DNA of 64,000 bases from Sipunculus nudus (GCA_026874595.1 CM049315.1:75778401-75842400); one strand, 5' to 3'; shown: positions 46,013 through 58,918, counted from the stretch's first letter. The notes: a model not told the origin generated them from the sequence alone. Numbers and translations are program-made.

Positions 46013-49000
46013 ATCAAAACAAAAACACTGGTGTATATTATACATGGAAGCAAAATTTTCAAACTATCTTCCCGATACATTGAACATCGAACATTGAATA
46101 AACTATGTGCTATGATTTCAATTGTAATGACCTGTACTGTAATAACTATGTAAGACCTAAGAGACTTCAGTAAGTGTCCGTCCAACTGTTGTTCTAAAAA
46201 TTTCACCGCCATGGAACCAGTAAATTTCCCCATGACTATCTGAAATATAATATATGTCATTCAGAATTTTGGCCAGAAACAGGGTGCGTATTATACACAG
46301 AGTTATTGGTTTTCCACCAATTTGTGACTGTAAAGGTTAGTGTGGATTATCCACAGCCGCAGATTACCTATTGGGGAAGATGGTAGTTATCAATTATGAA
46401 GCAACACAACATTAATTTATCCCTATCTATCATTTTTTTTGGTACCAATAAAAGAAATAAATGAATAACACTTGTATTTCTATGTAAAAATAGCTTTTTA
46501 CTCTGTAAATTTAGCTTTATTATCGATGTGTCCCATTAGAGGCTTTACTGATGTTCCACGTGGCTCCTTGAAGAAATGTTTGCCCATCAATTTTTTCTGG
46601 CGTGCTATTTCAATCATAGACAATTTTTCTCAGGCACTGCATCACAAATGGCTATCCTCTGTTAAGTTGGGTTTGAAATCAAAACCCTTGCCCAAGGCCT
46701 TAACAACATGTTTGTATCTCATAGTTAAGCAGAGCATGACTGTAATCATAAGTTTAGTTGGGTCTGAGAATGAGACCCTCAAACAAGACCTTAACCACAG
46801 GCTTGTGCCCACATTGAGGCAGCCCATGGCTAAAATGGAGTTTAAAGGGGCCTGTACTACAGGGGCCTTTATTTTTTTTATCAAACTTTTAAAAATTCAA
46901 TTTTAAGTTAGAAAGAAACACATGAGAGGGAAAACACAAAAGCATCTTTCTGACATAATGCCATGTAGTTTAATGTCAGTCTAGGAAAAAGTGGGTTACT
47001 GATACTGGATCGTTAAAATAGTGCACCTTCTACAAATTAATCATTTTTTCAAAAAGGTTAAAATATCACATGAAAATGAATGAAACAAAAGACCATCAGT
47101 AAGAAAAATGTACCAGGTTTTAAATGATATATATTTTTGGGATATAATATGCATTTGAAACCGCTTTTGGGTGGACTTTAAATTTAGGTATTTTTGTCTA
47201 AAGTGCAAATGGTTTTGAACTCACAGCTCTTGTTCAAGGTCTGTACCATGAGGTCTCACCCTCCTTATGCTGATGGTGCCCATAGCTTGATAGAATTAAA
47301 GTACAGGATTCAGACGTTTGTTGAGTTTGTTCAGAGGATTGTTGAGTGGGACACAAAAAGTATTACCTAGCACATCTCCTAGTCTCCTATCTATATTAGA
47401 GAGGATTATCTGTCTAGCCAATTCTGATGTTCACTCAGACAGACAAAGCTTGGGCGGCCATCATGGGAGTCCGAAAAAACGTTATTCAGATCTCCCTATG
47501 ATAACTAACCAGAATTGCCCTCACACACTGATAACACCAGTTCCGGTGTAAACTTTTTAATGTGGGACAAATGGATAAATAATTATTTAAGTCCAGCCAT
47601 AATACAGCTGTTTGCTTGACTGTAACAGCCCCGTGAGACTAACTGACCAGCTGAGGAGACCCAGTCACCATAAACAAGAGCGTCACTAAAATCAATTACG
47701 CCATCTGTGATGGGACTCTCAAACTATATATTGCACACTTTAGGAATATATAAATGCAAATTGTATGAGCTGGAACAGCACTTTGGTTAAAAATGCAAAT
47801 TACCCAGTCTGGGAAAAGATGGACAAACTTGTTTGAAAGGCTACATCAAAGTGTAAGTCGCTGGTTTTAGCGATTATTTGTTCTCCGTTCATCGTCCCTC
47901 GCTGGTCAATAACATTCCTGGTTAATGCACGGAAAAGCCAAGGGCACGGTGGTCGACCATTAAGATAATCCCTAAGTACCGTAAATTATTCAGACAATTA
48001 GTGCTTGCCACCTTGACCTGCCATAAAGTATCTAAGCAATTTGCACAAGTGGTCATTATACTTTGGGACAGATATTACATGACCACCAAATGATGTTGTT
48101 TGAGACCATGAATATTAAGATGAAGTTATTATGATGAGGCTGATATAAACTGAGATATAAAAGTTTCTCCCTTCATCTTATGTCCACCTGTTTTTTGCTG
48201 CAAAGTTACATATCTAGGAAGACAAGGAAATGAACAGTAGAAGATCAAGAGACCTAATTACCACAAAGGGAAATACGCACCTGCCTTATATATAATTAAT
48301 GAAACAGAATGATTTATAAAAATGAGGAATCAGTCTATATTTTACAACATATCAGCCTTCTTATGGCATCAAGGTCATTAGTCACATGCAAAGACAGCCT
48401 CAAGTGATGACAGCTGCTGATGTGTTAAAGTCATGTGAACACTCTTAAACAAAGATGGCTACTTAAGCACCGACACACTTGATAGGACAGATTTTTTTAA
48501 TTCTTGATTGCCATATAAGGCCATCACTTCCATGTGCAGCTTTCAAGAAAATTATTATAAAATATAAACTTGTATGAAAATCTATCTGTATACCACTAAA
48601 ATTGTCCTTTCTGTTTGTTTGTCCCAGAAAACCAGCAAAAACAAGCCATGACAGTGCGCAAGTTTTTCTATCAGCATCAGTCCGATGCCCTAACTAATGC
48701 ACACCAATTTAGCCCTTCCACTTGCAAATTCCCGGCACAGGAAAATCACCTTGGCCCATTACAACAAAGACATAAATTACTGGTTCTATAACTACCACCA
48801 GTTGTCACTACCTTACAATTCTGGGACGTTTGCTACCTAACTGGTTTGGGAACACACTATATATATATATATGCAGCAATATACCCTTCCTCTACAACAG
48901 AATCCAACGGGTCCCCATTATGTAGTTATCTCTAAAAACACAGATGGACACAGGTTGGTGGAAAAGAGTATAATAGAATATATTAAATATTTGATAGAAC

Positions 49001-50336
49001 AATATGACCTAAAGTGCAAATGCCCACAGTGTCATACAATTTAATCATTGGACCCAGGAAGTTTAAACAGTTGGGGGGGGGGGATGCATGCATCAGCATA
49101 TTAATAAAACAGACTTATTTTTTTTTATAGAATCCTTCAAATTCGCTGCACATAAATTGATGTATTCATGTGTATGTTTTGTCTGCTACCAAATATCACA
49201 GGACTTGCTGGGACTATGAGCACATATTTTAATTGTTATTTAATGGACCTGTGTGATAATGTAAAATACAGGTGGCACCACTTATTTTGATCTATTTCCT
49301 GTGAGCTCAAATGATATGTTTTACTTTTTCTGAATGAAATGCACATTTAAGCTATAGGTAACACTACTCGTCATGGACTATAGCATACTGCAGTAATTTT
49401 GCAGTTTCACTGTATTTTTTTCTTTGTTACCAATTATTATCCACAGTTTTGCATAGAGTCAATGTAAGTCCCCTGAAACTCTTGAGGAGAATAAAACACT
49501 ATAGCTATCAGCTCATACTTAGCTGGTATAACCATTAGTATTAAGATGTAAAAATTTATTAATATACAGACATGTTCAAATAAACTTTTCTAAGATTAGG
49601 TCCCTTATGACCTACATTAATGTGCTGTGTCAGGTCCAGCTGAGCATCATGGCCAATGGACAACTTGTCTAACTGTGGTGTTTCCATGTGTCTGTTAATG
49701 TACTTGCATGAAAATCACCTCAGGAGCAAATTTTATGCATATGATCTGTGATGAACTTCAGGATTCTAAGTAAAATGTCGTCCTTCTAGCATCTTTATTT
49801 GGAAGGCCTGCTGAACCCACTAACTGTACCACTATATTTCTGCTAGTTCACACATACGTGCATACATGTGCACATGGCAACAGCTATTCCATCACACATA
49901 TATACACATACACATATACATGCACATGAAAATATAGATTAAAGATATATTTGGTTACATATTGTATCCATTTGGGATAGTTATTCTGAAGTATTTTGGT
50001 AACTGACAAGGTCAAAGTTAGTGGTCTGCAGATTAATCAATTATATAAATGATTAGTCCTTTTCTTTCAAAATTGATTAAACTGATTGCATTTTTGCATA
50101 ATCGATCAAAAACAATTATGTATGCACTAGCAAAGAATCTAGGCCTGTCAGGGATATAAGAACAAAAACTATTGAACAGCATAAAAAAAAGACCTTGCAC
50201 AGCCAACAATTGACCTCACCACCACAGCCAATATGTGCCGCCCTTTTCACCTAATTATGATAATGAAACCCCGAAATGCCCCTTTACAGAAAGCTTTCCA
50301 TGCTCATGGTGGCGAGAGCTCTTTACAACACAATAG
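46013..50336. other. Intronic sequence without a recognised gene
   Basis: Two short stretches, at 46030 (GGTGTATATTATACATGG) and 46278 (AGGGTGCGTATTATACACAG), look like remnants of one terminal repeat. The 144-residue plus-strand frame at 46472-46906 covers two imperfect direct repeats (CCTTAACAACATG.TTGT and CCTTAACCACAGGCTTGT) and shows no domain. A G-run (about 11 G) is at 49073. Confidence 0.45.
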
Positions 50337-50380
50337 TGACGTCACAAATGTTGACGTATGATGTCCCATTGATGACGTCA
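50337..50380. promoter_or_regulatory. Cluster of CRE/ATF-type sites
   Basis: Two perfect palindromic TGACGTCA sites (50337-50344, 50373-50380) flank a TGACGTAT (50352-50359), all within 44 bp. They lie inside the large intron about 1 kb from the 51350 exon (downstream of it in RARS1 transcript sense). TGACGTCA is the consensus for CREB/ATF bZIP factors. Function here is inferred only. Confidence 0.45.
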
Positions 50381-51349
50381 ACAACTGGAATCACTATATC
50401 TCTGTTCTCAAGTGTTGAGCATATCGCAGTCATTGTGAACTGTTTTGCTATAATTTGGATTATCAGTCTCATATGAATTAGGTGCCAGGTAAGACATTAT
50501 CATTCACTTGGTAGTTAGAGGAATGGCTTCTACAACCTTTGGCCTAGAACTTTTTATACTGTCTCCTTTGTATAAAAAAAATACCCAGGAAAACATGCCG
50601 ACTAGGGTACTGGTACAGACTACATGTGTTCTACTTGGGAGAGGTCTCACAAATTATGCAAATTTTGTAAGTGAAAGGCGACTGACAGTTTACAGTAATA
50701 TCAGTAACCTGATTGGCTGCATGGAACATGCTCCTGCTCATGATTATTCAATAAATGAATATGCAATTACAGTCACATAAAGTTCATAGTGAGGTCAATT
50801 GTCTGACAGCAAGTCGATCTTAGGGGCAGGTGGATAGATGGTTTCATTATTAATACCAGTGTACAAACCAGACAGAATATTAACTTTGGTCAATATTTAA
50901 GGGACTAGTTTACAGTAGATTTCAAGGTAATATAGAAGATCATAATTATAATGTTTTATAATGGATCATCAGTCATTTTTATTGTTTGATCATCAATTAT
51001 GTTTTTAAAACCAATTCCTACCACTGGTAAAAGGTATAAATCATCTTTAAAAGACATGTAGACATGAAGCTATTTCACATTTGACTTTACCAACTGATGA
51101 GTACAACAAGTAAATAGAACTTTGTATACAATGAAATCCAAGATCATTATTTAATACACAAACGCAACATCAGCCCCAGAGGATGGACACAGCTCCATCA
51201 CAAAATGACTGACAAACAAGGAAGCTGCAGATAACTGCCATCTGGTGAGTGAAGAAAGAACTAAGATTTAAATTTTTTTTTACCTCAACAAATTCTAATG
51301 AATTTGAATAATGACCGGTCTGTAACGAGTGTATAATCAGGTTTCCTAC

Positions 51350-51528
51350 CTGTCCTTGGTCAATGACGTACAAGATCCAGTCTGCTTTCTCTTCAAAAAT
51401 CCGATGATGTAAAGCGGCCATATCTGAGGTGTCGTATGTAAATCCTCCGTCAGACTTGACCAGAGTGAGGGGTACTGGCTGGTCAGGCGCCCAGAAGATC
51501 TTACGTCCCTCATCCATCTCAGTTTTAC
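51350..51528 (-). CDS. RARS1: RARS1 exon (catalytic core)
   Basis: 179 nt. The acceptor is TCGTAAAG/GTAAAACT and the donor is GGACAG/GTAGGA. The first two bases complete a Gly codon from the previous exon. It reads [13 protein letters not shown], then [20 protein letters not shown], then [29 protein letters not shown] is a hallmark of class I ArgRS in the Rossmann fold, contributing to the active-site floor. It ends on a complete codon and joins the exon at 4006. Confidence 0.95.
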
Positions 51529-52249
51529 CTTTACGAAACAAAATTCAATTTAACTAATATGAGTCACTTGTACAAACTACAAGTTTTCTGCATCTGAGGG
51601 TATATGTTTGCTTTAAAAGATAAAAATACATGTATACAGATACAAATACTGTCACAAGTACCCATCTTCTGATGTAGTGTGAACACAAAATGGATAGATT
51701 ACCTATTAAGGTATCATTATCCTCTGAAGGCCTCAAAATTGCCGTTTTTAAAGAAATGGAATACTGCTGGATCATTTTAATGTTAACCCTTATGCAGAAG
51801 CTTGGAATTTATCATTTTGTTTAGTTGTTTAAAAAACTGGATTTATTAATTCATCACTAAGTGCAAGTGCTGGGAGACTGTAAATAATCAGTGACAGTAA
51901 TTAGTGATCTGGCAAGTGAGCCACACACTGGAAAAAGCTGCCTGACGGATGTATAGCCAATGAGTAGCAGGGCAGTGAGATGGGGGAGAACCTATCTTTA
52001 TCACCCAATTAGTGTATAAATAATCAATTATCATGCCAAGAACAATAGCCAACAATCTGGTAGTCATCGTCCGTAGATGTCTTCAGGGGCAATGTGATGT
52101 TTCCCAGTCAGCCATAACTGTCACTAAATGAGGACGCAAAGTGGACTGGATAAAGTGTTTTTACAGCAGTTGTAGGAAAGCTTTTATAATTTATACTAAC
52201 TTAGTAAATGGTCACTTCAAAAATATGTCGGAATCAAATAACATCACAA

Positions 52250-53391
52250 CCATCACAGCTATACTTTTAAAGTTTACTGAACACACACAGAATGGGTCGT
52301 GGCAAGAAGGGAAGAATGAGCGAGGGAAGAAAGGGATTACTTCCAGGCAAAGAAGCAAACCACCATGCCTGAGCCTGTGTCAGTGACTAAACTTCTAAAT
52401 GAGGACTTGGATGAATCAGACTGGACTGATGTCGACAGTTGGTCCGACATAAGTTAAAATCTTGAGCTACAAACATACCTGGGTATGTTCACGGAGACCT
52501 GTCTGTAAGACATGCGGACAGCCTTGGAGAGGTCACCCACGCAGACGTTGTGTACAGTGATGTTCAATGAACTGTATAATTTGTACATTTCTTTTGTTTA
52601 TGTTTGTATATTTATACTTTTGTAAATATTTGTATATACGTAGTATCAGTGAAAATTATGTAACAACACATGCTGATGTGACCTTTCTAGTTATAAAAAT
52701 AAACACGTTTATTTCTCTGATGCCTGATAGCTTTAAAGCATTAGAATTAACTGAAAGTCAATCTAACTGATATATTATGATCGATGATTCAATGAACAAT
52801 GAGGAAATGTGCCTTTCATTCCTAGTTGTAGGCTGGGATTGTCACAAATTCAACAAGTATACTCAAAACTGTTTTTTTTTCCTGATTTTCTCTGAACAGG
52901 ATTTCACTCACTTTCCTGAGCTTTAAATCAATATTTCTCAATAACTTGCCAAAGCATTGAGGTTTTGCCTAAGCAGGGAGAAATTTGTTTTCTAAAAAAG
53001 TGTTTTTTTCTTTTTGCCTTAAATTTATATTTTAATGAGTCATGAAATGATTTTTTTTTCTGACAAAATTTAAAAAATTAATTTTGAAGATGAGAAAATA
53101 AAGATAAATGATCAAACAAAAAATCGTCTGAAAATATTGTTATGTAGATTCACACGTTTCTATCAAAATCTATACAGATGTTACTGGAAGCAAGGAATAT
53201 CACTTTTAAAGATAAGAAATGATTCTATTTTAACAATTTAAAATTGTTACATATGGAAATAACTCGACTGATATATATTCTAAAAGGTGCACCATTTTAC
53301 AAGGTTTACAATGATATATACTAAATGGGGTCTTAGATGAATATCAAATGAGTCACTGAACAAGTCAGGGTCCATACTATAATAATACCTT
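52250..53391 (+). mobile_element. Possible distant relative of the TTAA transposon
   Basis: 52890-53090 (TTTCACTCACTTTCCTGAGCTTTAA, ATATTTCTCAATAACTTG, TTTTCTAAAAAAGTGTTTTTT) parallels 2485-2600 of the 318-3012 element. The right end reads CAAGTCAGGGTCCATACTATAATAATACCTTAA, parallel to GTCAGGTGGGGGGACCAG..CCACCTTAA there. A short frame from about 52369 (EPVSVTKLLNEDLDESDWTD) resembles the acidic stretch of the first copy. A separate short frame near 52490 reads RRPVCKTCGQPWRGHPRRRC before a stop. No left terminus was found. Confidence 0.35.
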
Positions 53392-54360
53392 AAATGGTGA
53401 ATAATTTTTTTAAAATTAAATATTTGCCATTCCTGTTGAGTGAAAACAACTTTAGAGAAACTATGTATGTGACTGTGTTAATATAAAGGTTACATTATGA
53501 ATTTTATATTGCTGTCTCACAAACTGTTCATAACTTTTTCAATCAACAGTATGCTTTTAGTGTAACACATTTAGAGCAATTGATTTAACACTAGAAAATA
53601 AATTTATTATTATTTTAATCATTATAATTATTATTTTTATTACCGTATTATCATTATTTAATGTACCTCTGGTGTGGGATGCTACGTATTGATTCTTTAT
53701 GATACACCAGATTATGTTGTAATTGGTGAGCCATAGATGCTCCTTAGTAGCCAATAACAAAAAAGCTGTCAAGTCTCATTATGATTAGCTTTAATTTTAT
53801 GAAAACCAGTGACAAAACAGAGCCATAATAAATAGACTACTTATGTGACATGTATATGGTATCAAACGCCAAATATTTAAACAAACACAAAGAAATGTGA
53901 CCGAGGCCACACTCTGAATCTATAAATACTCATTAATGACATGAAAGAATTTTTATGAAAATCCAAATAATACCAATTATATCTGACAAAGTATTGATTT
54001 GGAGGAGTAAATATAAAATTCCTTGCCTTTCATTATAGCATCTTAATATTCACTTTTAAGCAAGGGACCCATGGGTCACATGCAGTGGGATTTTGTAAAA
54101 TCTTAGCTAATGTAAAAAGGATTAATTTCTTTATAAAATACATTTGCATTTGAAAAGCTGAGAGTATATGTCCTTGTTATTTGGGGGTAGTCAAATACAA
54201 AATATGACAGAATGCTGGAGTTTCAACATCTGTCCATATACATACAGGATATGAAATTTAACTCAACAGTGCTTACAGGATAAAGAGTTGCTTCACAGTA
54301 ATCATTGCTGAATATCTAAAAATTGACAGACTCTCTGATAGACAAACATAGCTGATCACT

Positions 54361-55060
54361 TTCTATGCCATTTTGCTTGGCAGGAAATTACTAAAAAGAG
54401 ATTGCATTAGATCCTCATTTTTTACTACATAAAATTGTTTTCACTTTATATAAAATTGTTTTCAAGTTAATAAATTGTATACATTTGCAATATTACACAT
54501 GTAAATATATAAGTTGCTTTCAAATTTCAGACTTTCATAGCTTGAATGTATATGAAAACAGCATATTAAAGTTATTCCAACAGAACTTATGGGGAAAAAA
54601 TCATAATTGTTACATATTTCATGTTAAACAGACAGATGATGAACTGACAGAGCTGATCCCTTTACATCCCATTTTGTTGAGACAAGAATATAATGATGTT
54701 TCAAATAATTTTCTTACATCATTTCATTTTCCTATTTTTTATAAAAATTTAATCAATTTTATACATTGGCAATAAAATTAATGTCCCTAGTGCACAGGTG
54801 CGAGGACTCAATGACAGGGGATGGTGGGGAATGGTAGGAATTACAACACCTTTGCATTCACATACAGGACAAAAAAAAACACAATCATTTATTTCCCATT
54901 CTGCTAAGGCAGGAAAATAATGAACAAATATTTGCATTAGATCCTCCTTTTTTGATCACATTCAATTATTTTTCAAGTTTATACTTTTCATACATTTACA
55001 AATATAACATATATATCTGATTATAAGTTATTTCAAGGTTTAAATTCATCTTCACATATC
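54361..55060. repeat. Two diverged direct copies of an AT-rich block
   Basis: ATTTTGCTTGGCAGGAAATTA..TTGCATTAGATCCTCATTTTTTACTACATAAAATT (about 54371) recurs near 54897 as CATTCTGCTAAGGCAGGAAAATAA..TTGCATTAGATCCTCCTTTTTTGATCACATTC. A family head, CAAGGGACCCATGGGTCAC, lies just upstream at 54061. Confidence 0.6.
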
Positions 55061-55545
55061 CCTTATTTTGTCAGATGACCGCCACATTATGTATACAAAT
55101 GTATATTTTTTATTACATAAAATATATTTATATTTTAAAAATTTGCAAAATAATAAATCACTTAAAATAACTTGAATCATAATGCACAATTCTAAATTGC
55201 ACATTTATTAACCCATAATTTGGCTCAATTAACTGCAATATTCACTGCACATGCATAAGACAATCATGCAAAGTAAAGTTAATTTCTTTTAAGTACACTG
55301 ACTATATATACTTTTGCTTATATTGATCACTAATACCAAAGCTTTGTAACCAAGAGTGAATTAAAAATTATATCTTCTAATAGTGTGATTGTAACTGAAA
55401 TAGAAAACATGTTAAATCTTACTAATACCCCTTTCACATGGCAAATAGAAACTGGTTAACAACTGCCCCTTGGGACTCTCCAAGTTCTGATCAAGTTCCA
55501 GACTTTCCAAAAATCTGGGTAATTGGAAGCTCTAGACATCATAAA

Positions 55546-57445
55546 CAAGGGACCCATGGGTCACGGCGCTCAGCTGATCGTGATTGGACTATAAATGTTT
55601 CTCCACTGTGATACTATATCGAGTCGATAAAGCTTATGAATATCATGTACATGTTGGGCTATTATAAAGGAATGTAATGTAATATGTGAGTAAATGATAA
55701 ATGAAATTACCTGACTGATGGATTAATAGAGTCAAATAAAGTGGTTTGTTTTTTATTTATTTAGGAGGGGTTGAAAATTGTGATATATTTGAGCAAACAT
55801 GAATGCAATGACAGCAGTAATAAGCAGTAGTAGAATGATGATAAGGCTATTTGTTGAAGGATCTAAAGTGTATGGTAGTCTGCAAGCGTTCAATTTGACA
55901 GATATGATGTTATGCTAGTAGTGGCCAAGTTAGGCCAAGGTAAGCTGCCTGGGGTGGGTTACATAATGCAAGTGACGGCTGTACTACTAGGTGGGCTAGA
56001 TGTAAACAATACTTGACATGGTGTATGAAAACATGAATAAAAGCTATTCATTCCAATCAATTTCTTTTGAAAGTTCAGATTTTAAAAGATTAAATCCTTA
56101 TGCATATATGCTGGGAAAATTAAATCAACAGTGCCAAAGTTGGACAAAATTTAAGGTATTGATTTTTTATTTATGCTAATAACTTGAAAAATTTGAAAAA
56201 TTCAGATCTAATTTTGGGTAAACAATTGAATCTTGATTAAATAAAGTTATATTCCTGAAAAAAAGTCTCTAGGTTCAGCACTTCTCATGTTAGGCGAGTA
56301 AATATATTTCCTGATTTTTTTAAAAATTGCATTATGTTTTGGCCCATAACTTCAAAATAATACCCAATACTGACCTAATTTTTGGTATGTTCATAGAAAA
56401 TGTATAAAAGAATGTGAATACTAAATACAATCAAAAACAGATCATTGGTTTTGATATTAGGCAGCCTTGAAGTGTAACAATGGCTTTTTTATGGAAAACG
56501 GAGTTTTTTTTCCTTAATATCTCGAAGGAACAAAGTCCTAATGACCCAATTTTCGGTATGGTAGGAGATTTTGGGGACATCTAAAATTATGTCAACAGCC
56601 TGGGGAGCATAGAGATGTGCACTGAATGACCTACAGTCATCAAAGTGGACTGCTTGACAATGTAAGGGAATACAACAAGAGCCTCCAAAAAAATTCAATA
56701 ACTTGCCTAATTTTGCGGCTTTTATTTTCAAATTTCAGATTTTGACAGATTAAATCCTTATGTATACATGGTGTGGAAATTAAATCCACAGTACTTACAG
56801 GAAAAAAACGTGCCATGGCCAAAGTTGGGCAAAATTTAAGGTTCCAATTTTATATTTTTGCCATTTTTTTTTAAAAATTTAACAGATTTTGATCTTATTT
56901 TTGGTATACAATTAAATTTTGATTAATTAAAGTTGTATTACTGGAAAAAAGTCCCTACCTTTAACACTTTTGGTCTTAAGTGACCAAATATCTTCCTGAT
57001 TTTTTTACAAAGTCCATTATATTTGGGCCCATACCTTTTTTAAATTATATAATATTGACTTAATATCTTGCATGTACATAGGAACTATATAGAGGTATAT
57101 TTATGGTAAATATGAAGAAAACCAGATGAGTGGTTTTGATATTAGGCAGTCCTGAAGTGTGAAAATAGATTTCTAATAAAAATTTGAGGTTTTTCCTTAA
57201 AATCTCAAAGGAACGAAGTCCTATTGACCCAATTTTTGGCATGGTAGGAGATTATGGGGACATCTAACTGTATGCCGAAATTCAGATTTGTAGGTCCAAC
57301 GGTGTCGAAACGTGCCAGTCTTACAGACGGACATCCAGACGGCACGACAGACAGACGGACGGACGGACGGACAGACAGACGGACGGACGACGGACAATGG
57401 ACCATGACTATAGCTCAGATGACTTATAGTCAGCTGAGCTAAAAA
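55546..57445. mobile_element. Complete member of the palindrome-ended family
   Basis: It starts CAAGGGACCCATGGGTCACG, then GCTCAGCTGA (55568-55577), and ends with TCAGCTGAGC (57430-57439) and TAAAAAGG. The two 10-mers are perfect inverted repeats. The interior has two diverged blocks with AAAGTTGGGCAAAATTTAAGGT, TTTTGATATTAGGCAG and GGTATGGTAGGAGATT. GGACGGACGGACGGACAGAC precedes the end. Frames over the GGAC stretch are artefacts. Confidence 0.7.
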
Positions 57446-57654
57446 GGCTTTTTCATAAGACCTTTATTTTTGTGCCTACATATAGTTCCCAATTTGTTAG
57501 TTAAACCATTTGCCATTTAATTTCACGCAATTTTATGTGCAATATAGTTGCATCTATACAGATTTATAAAATGGTCCATTTATCCGCATCAATCAAACAT
57601 GTTACCACCATATTATAATCCCTGTTTAATTGAGATAAAAAAAAAGTCACTGAC

Positions 57655-57762
57655 CTGTGTTTTCTAATTTTTGCACGATGTCACCCATCATAGGCTGGTA
57701 AAATGATTCTCCACGTTCGATCAGGTTTTCAATGTCAAGTCGTTCATAGATTTTGTTGAAAG
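57655..57762 (-). CDS. RARS1: RARS1 exon (catalytic domain insertion region)
   Basis: 108 nt. The acceptor is TTTTCCAG/CTTTC and the donor is AACACAG/GTCAGT. It reads (A)[20 protein letters not shown] then [24 protein letters not shown] is diagnostic of eukaryotic cytosolic ArgRS. Its last G starts the Gly completed in the exon at 51528. Confidence 0.95.
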
Positions 57763-58154
57763 CTGGAAAACAAAATATAATATGACTCATAGGTTAGAGT
57801 GCTGGTTCAGAATCACCTAATATTAACTTACAGCTTGAGATGTTAGGGGAGGGAAACAAAAAGTGACCATTACACACAAAGCATATATGACAGCGATCCA
57901 AGATGGACTTACATGCCTATTTTTAGGCCAATACATTGAACCACTCCTGAGATATGAGTGATTTTTTCGCTCAAAGCAAACACATCATGACTTGCTTCTG
58001 GATGGACGGCCGGATGCATTGACAGCCAACTGGATGACCGACAAAGCACCATACTTATACCTCAGTTGACTTTCCGTCAGCTGAGCAATAAACTGTTAGA
58101 GCCACCTACAATCACTGTATTCACAGCTAAGCTGGATGATCCAGCAGAGCTTAC

Positions 58155-58284
58155 CTTTCCGTGATTCATCACAGATGAGTGTCCAGGCCTTCACAAAGTC
58201 AGGTTCGTAATTCTGTAGCTTCACCACTGCAGCATACGCTCGCTTCTTGAATTCCTCATCTTCATCAAACCGTTTCTTTGATTC
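58155..58284 (-). CDS. RARS1: RARS1 exon
   Basis: 130 nt. The acceptor is TTTTTTCAG/GAATCAAAG and the donor is CGGAAAG/GTAAGC. It reads [20 protein letters not shown] then [20 protein letters not shown] then SRK. This is the lysine/glutamate-rich helical segment between the first half of the Rossmann fold and the LIERGESFY stretch in animal ArgRS. It ends one base into an Ala codon, which the next exon completes. Confidence 0.95.
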
Positions 58285-58462
58285 CTGAAAAAAGATGTAT
58301 CAGTAAAATATTTGGCCTTCGGACATTTTTAAAATTTAATACTTAATTCTTAAAGACTTCATCAAAACTAGTGTCTAAAGTCTTTTTAAACAGTTAAAAA
58401 AAAAATTTAGATAGGCATTAGGAATAACATCAATTTCATATCATATCTGGCCTTCATTGATC

Positions 58463-58840
58463 TCCCAGGATGGTATGCATTCATCCCCACTCATGTGCGT
58501 GTGTTTGTGAGTTTGTTCGAAACATAATGTGTATATGAGTTTGTTCGCAACATAACCCACACAATCATGAAAGGAATTTTATTAAATTTTCCTAGCATTT
58601 CATGAAAGAGCCAAAGAAGAATTGATTAGATTTTGGTGTGCATCCAGAACATAATCCTGAATCAAGAAAGACATCAATGAATACTTATACACGTAAAGTC
58701 ACTTGTGCACAAGTGAACCAAGGAATATGGGCCAATTAAGTGAATACAAATACTGTTTTAGGGGCATGCAAACAATAAGAACCCCCCCCCCCCCCCATGG
58801 TGGAGGCTTGCATTCCTTAAAATGGAGATTTCTAGTTTGA
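58463..58840. repeat. Copy of the GCCTCTGCCA-type repeat
   Basis: ATGCATTCATCCCCACTCATGTG, GTTTGTTCGCAACATAAC (about 58538) and the end CATGGTGGAGGCTTGCATTCC are shared with 29768-30090 and 12871-13042. It contains a C-run of about 15 at 58780-58797. It lies between two RARS1 exons. Confidence 0.6.
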
Positions 58841-58918
58841 TATAGAAAAAACAATTATAAATATCTGTAGGGTTTCATTAATGACTACTACACAAGTTCA
58901 TGAACAATATCATGTTAC

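Larger units (their letters stand above)
4007..51349 (-). other. RARS1: RARS1 intron of about 47.3 kb
   Basis: This interval lies between two adjacent, phase-compatible RARS1 exons: CAG/GTAGGA at the 5' end, CCAG/GCT at the 3' end. No further RARS1 exon is needed in it and none was seen. Its content is transposons, tandem repeats and unannotated AT-rich DNA. A misassembly joining two loci would also produce this picture, but exon order, strand and phase all agree with one gene. Confidence 0.8.
51529..57654 (-). other. RARS1: RARS1 intron of about 6.1 kb
   Basis: The donor is AACACAG/GTCAGTGA at 57654 and the acceptor lies at 51529-51530. It contains a possible third TTAA-family relic, a duplicated AT-rich block and a 1.9-kb palindrome-ended element. 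Confidence 0.85.

Noticed and set aside
46472-46906. 144-residue plus-strand ORF
   Set aside because: It covers two imperfect direct repeats, has an antisense frame of similar openness, and shows no domain or splice context.
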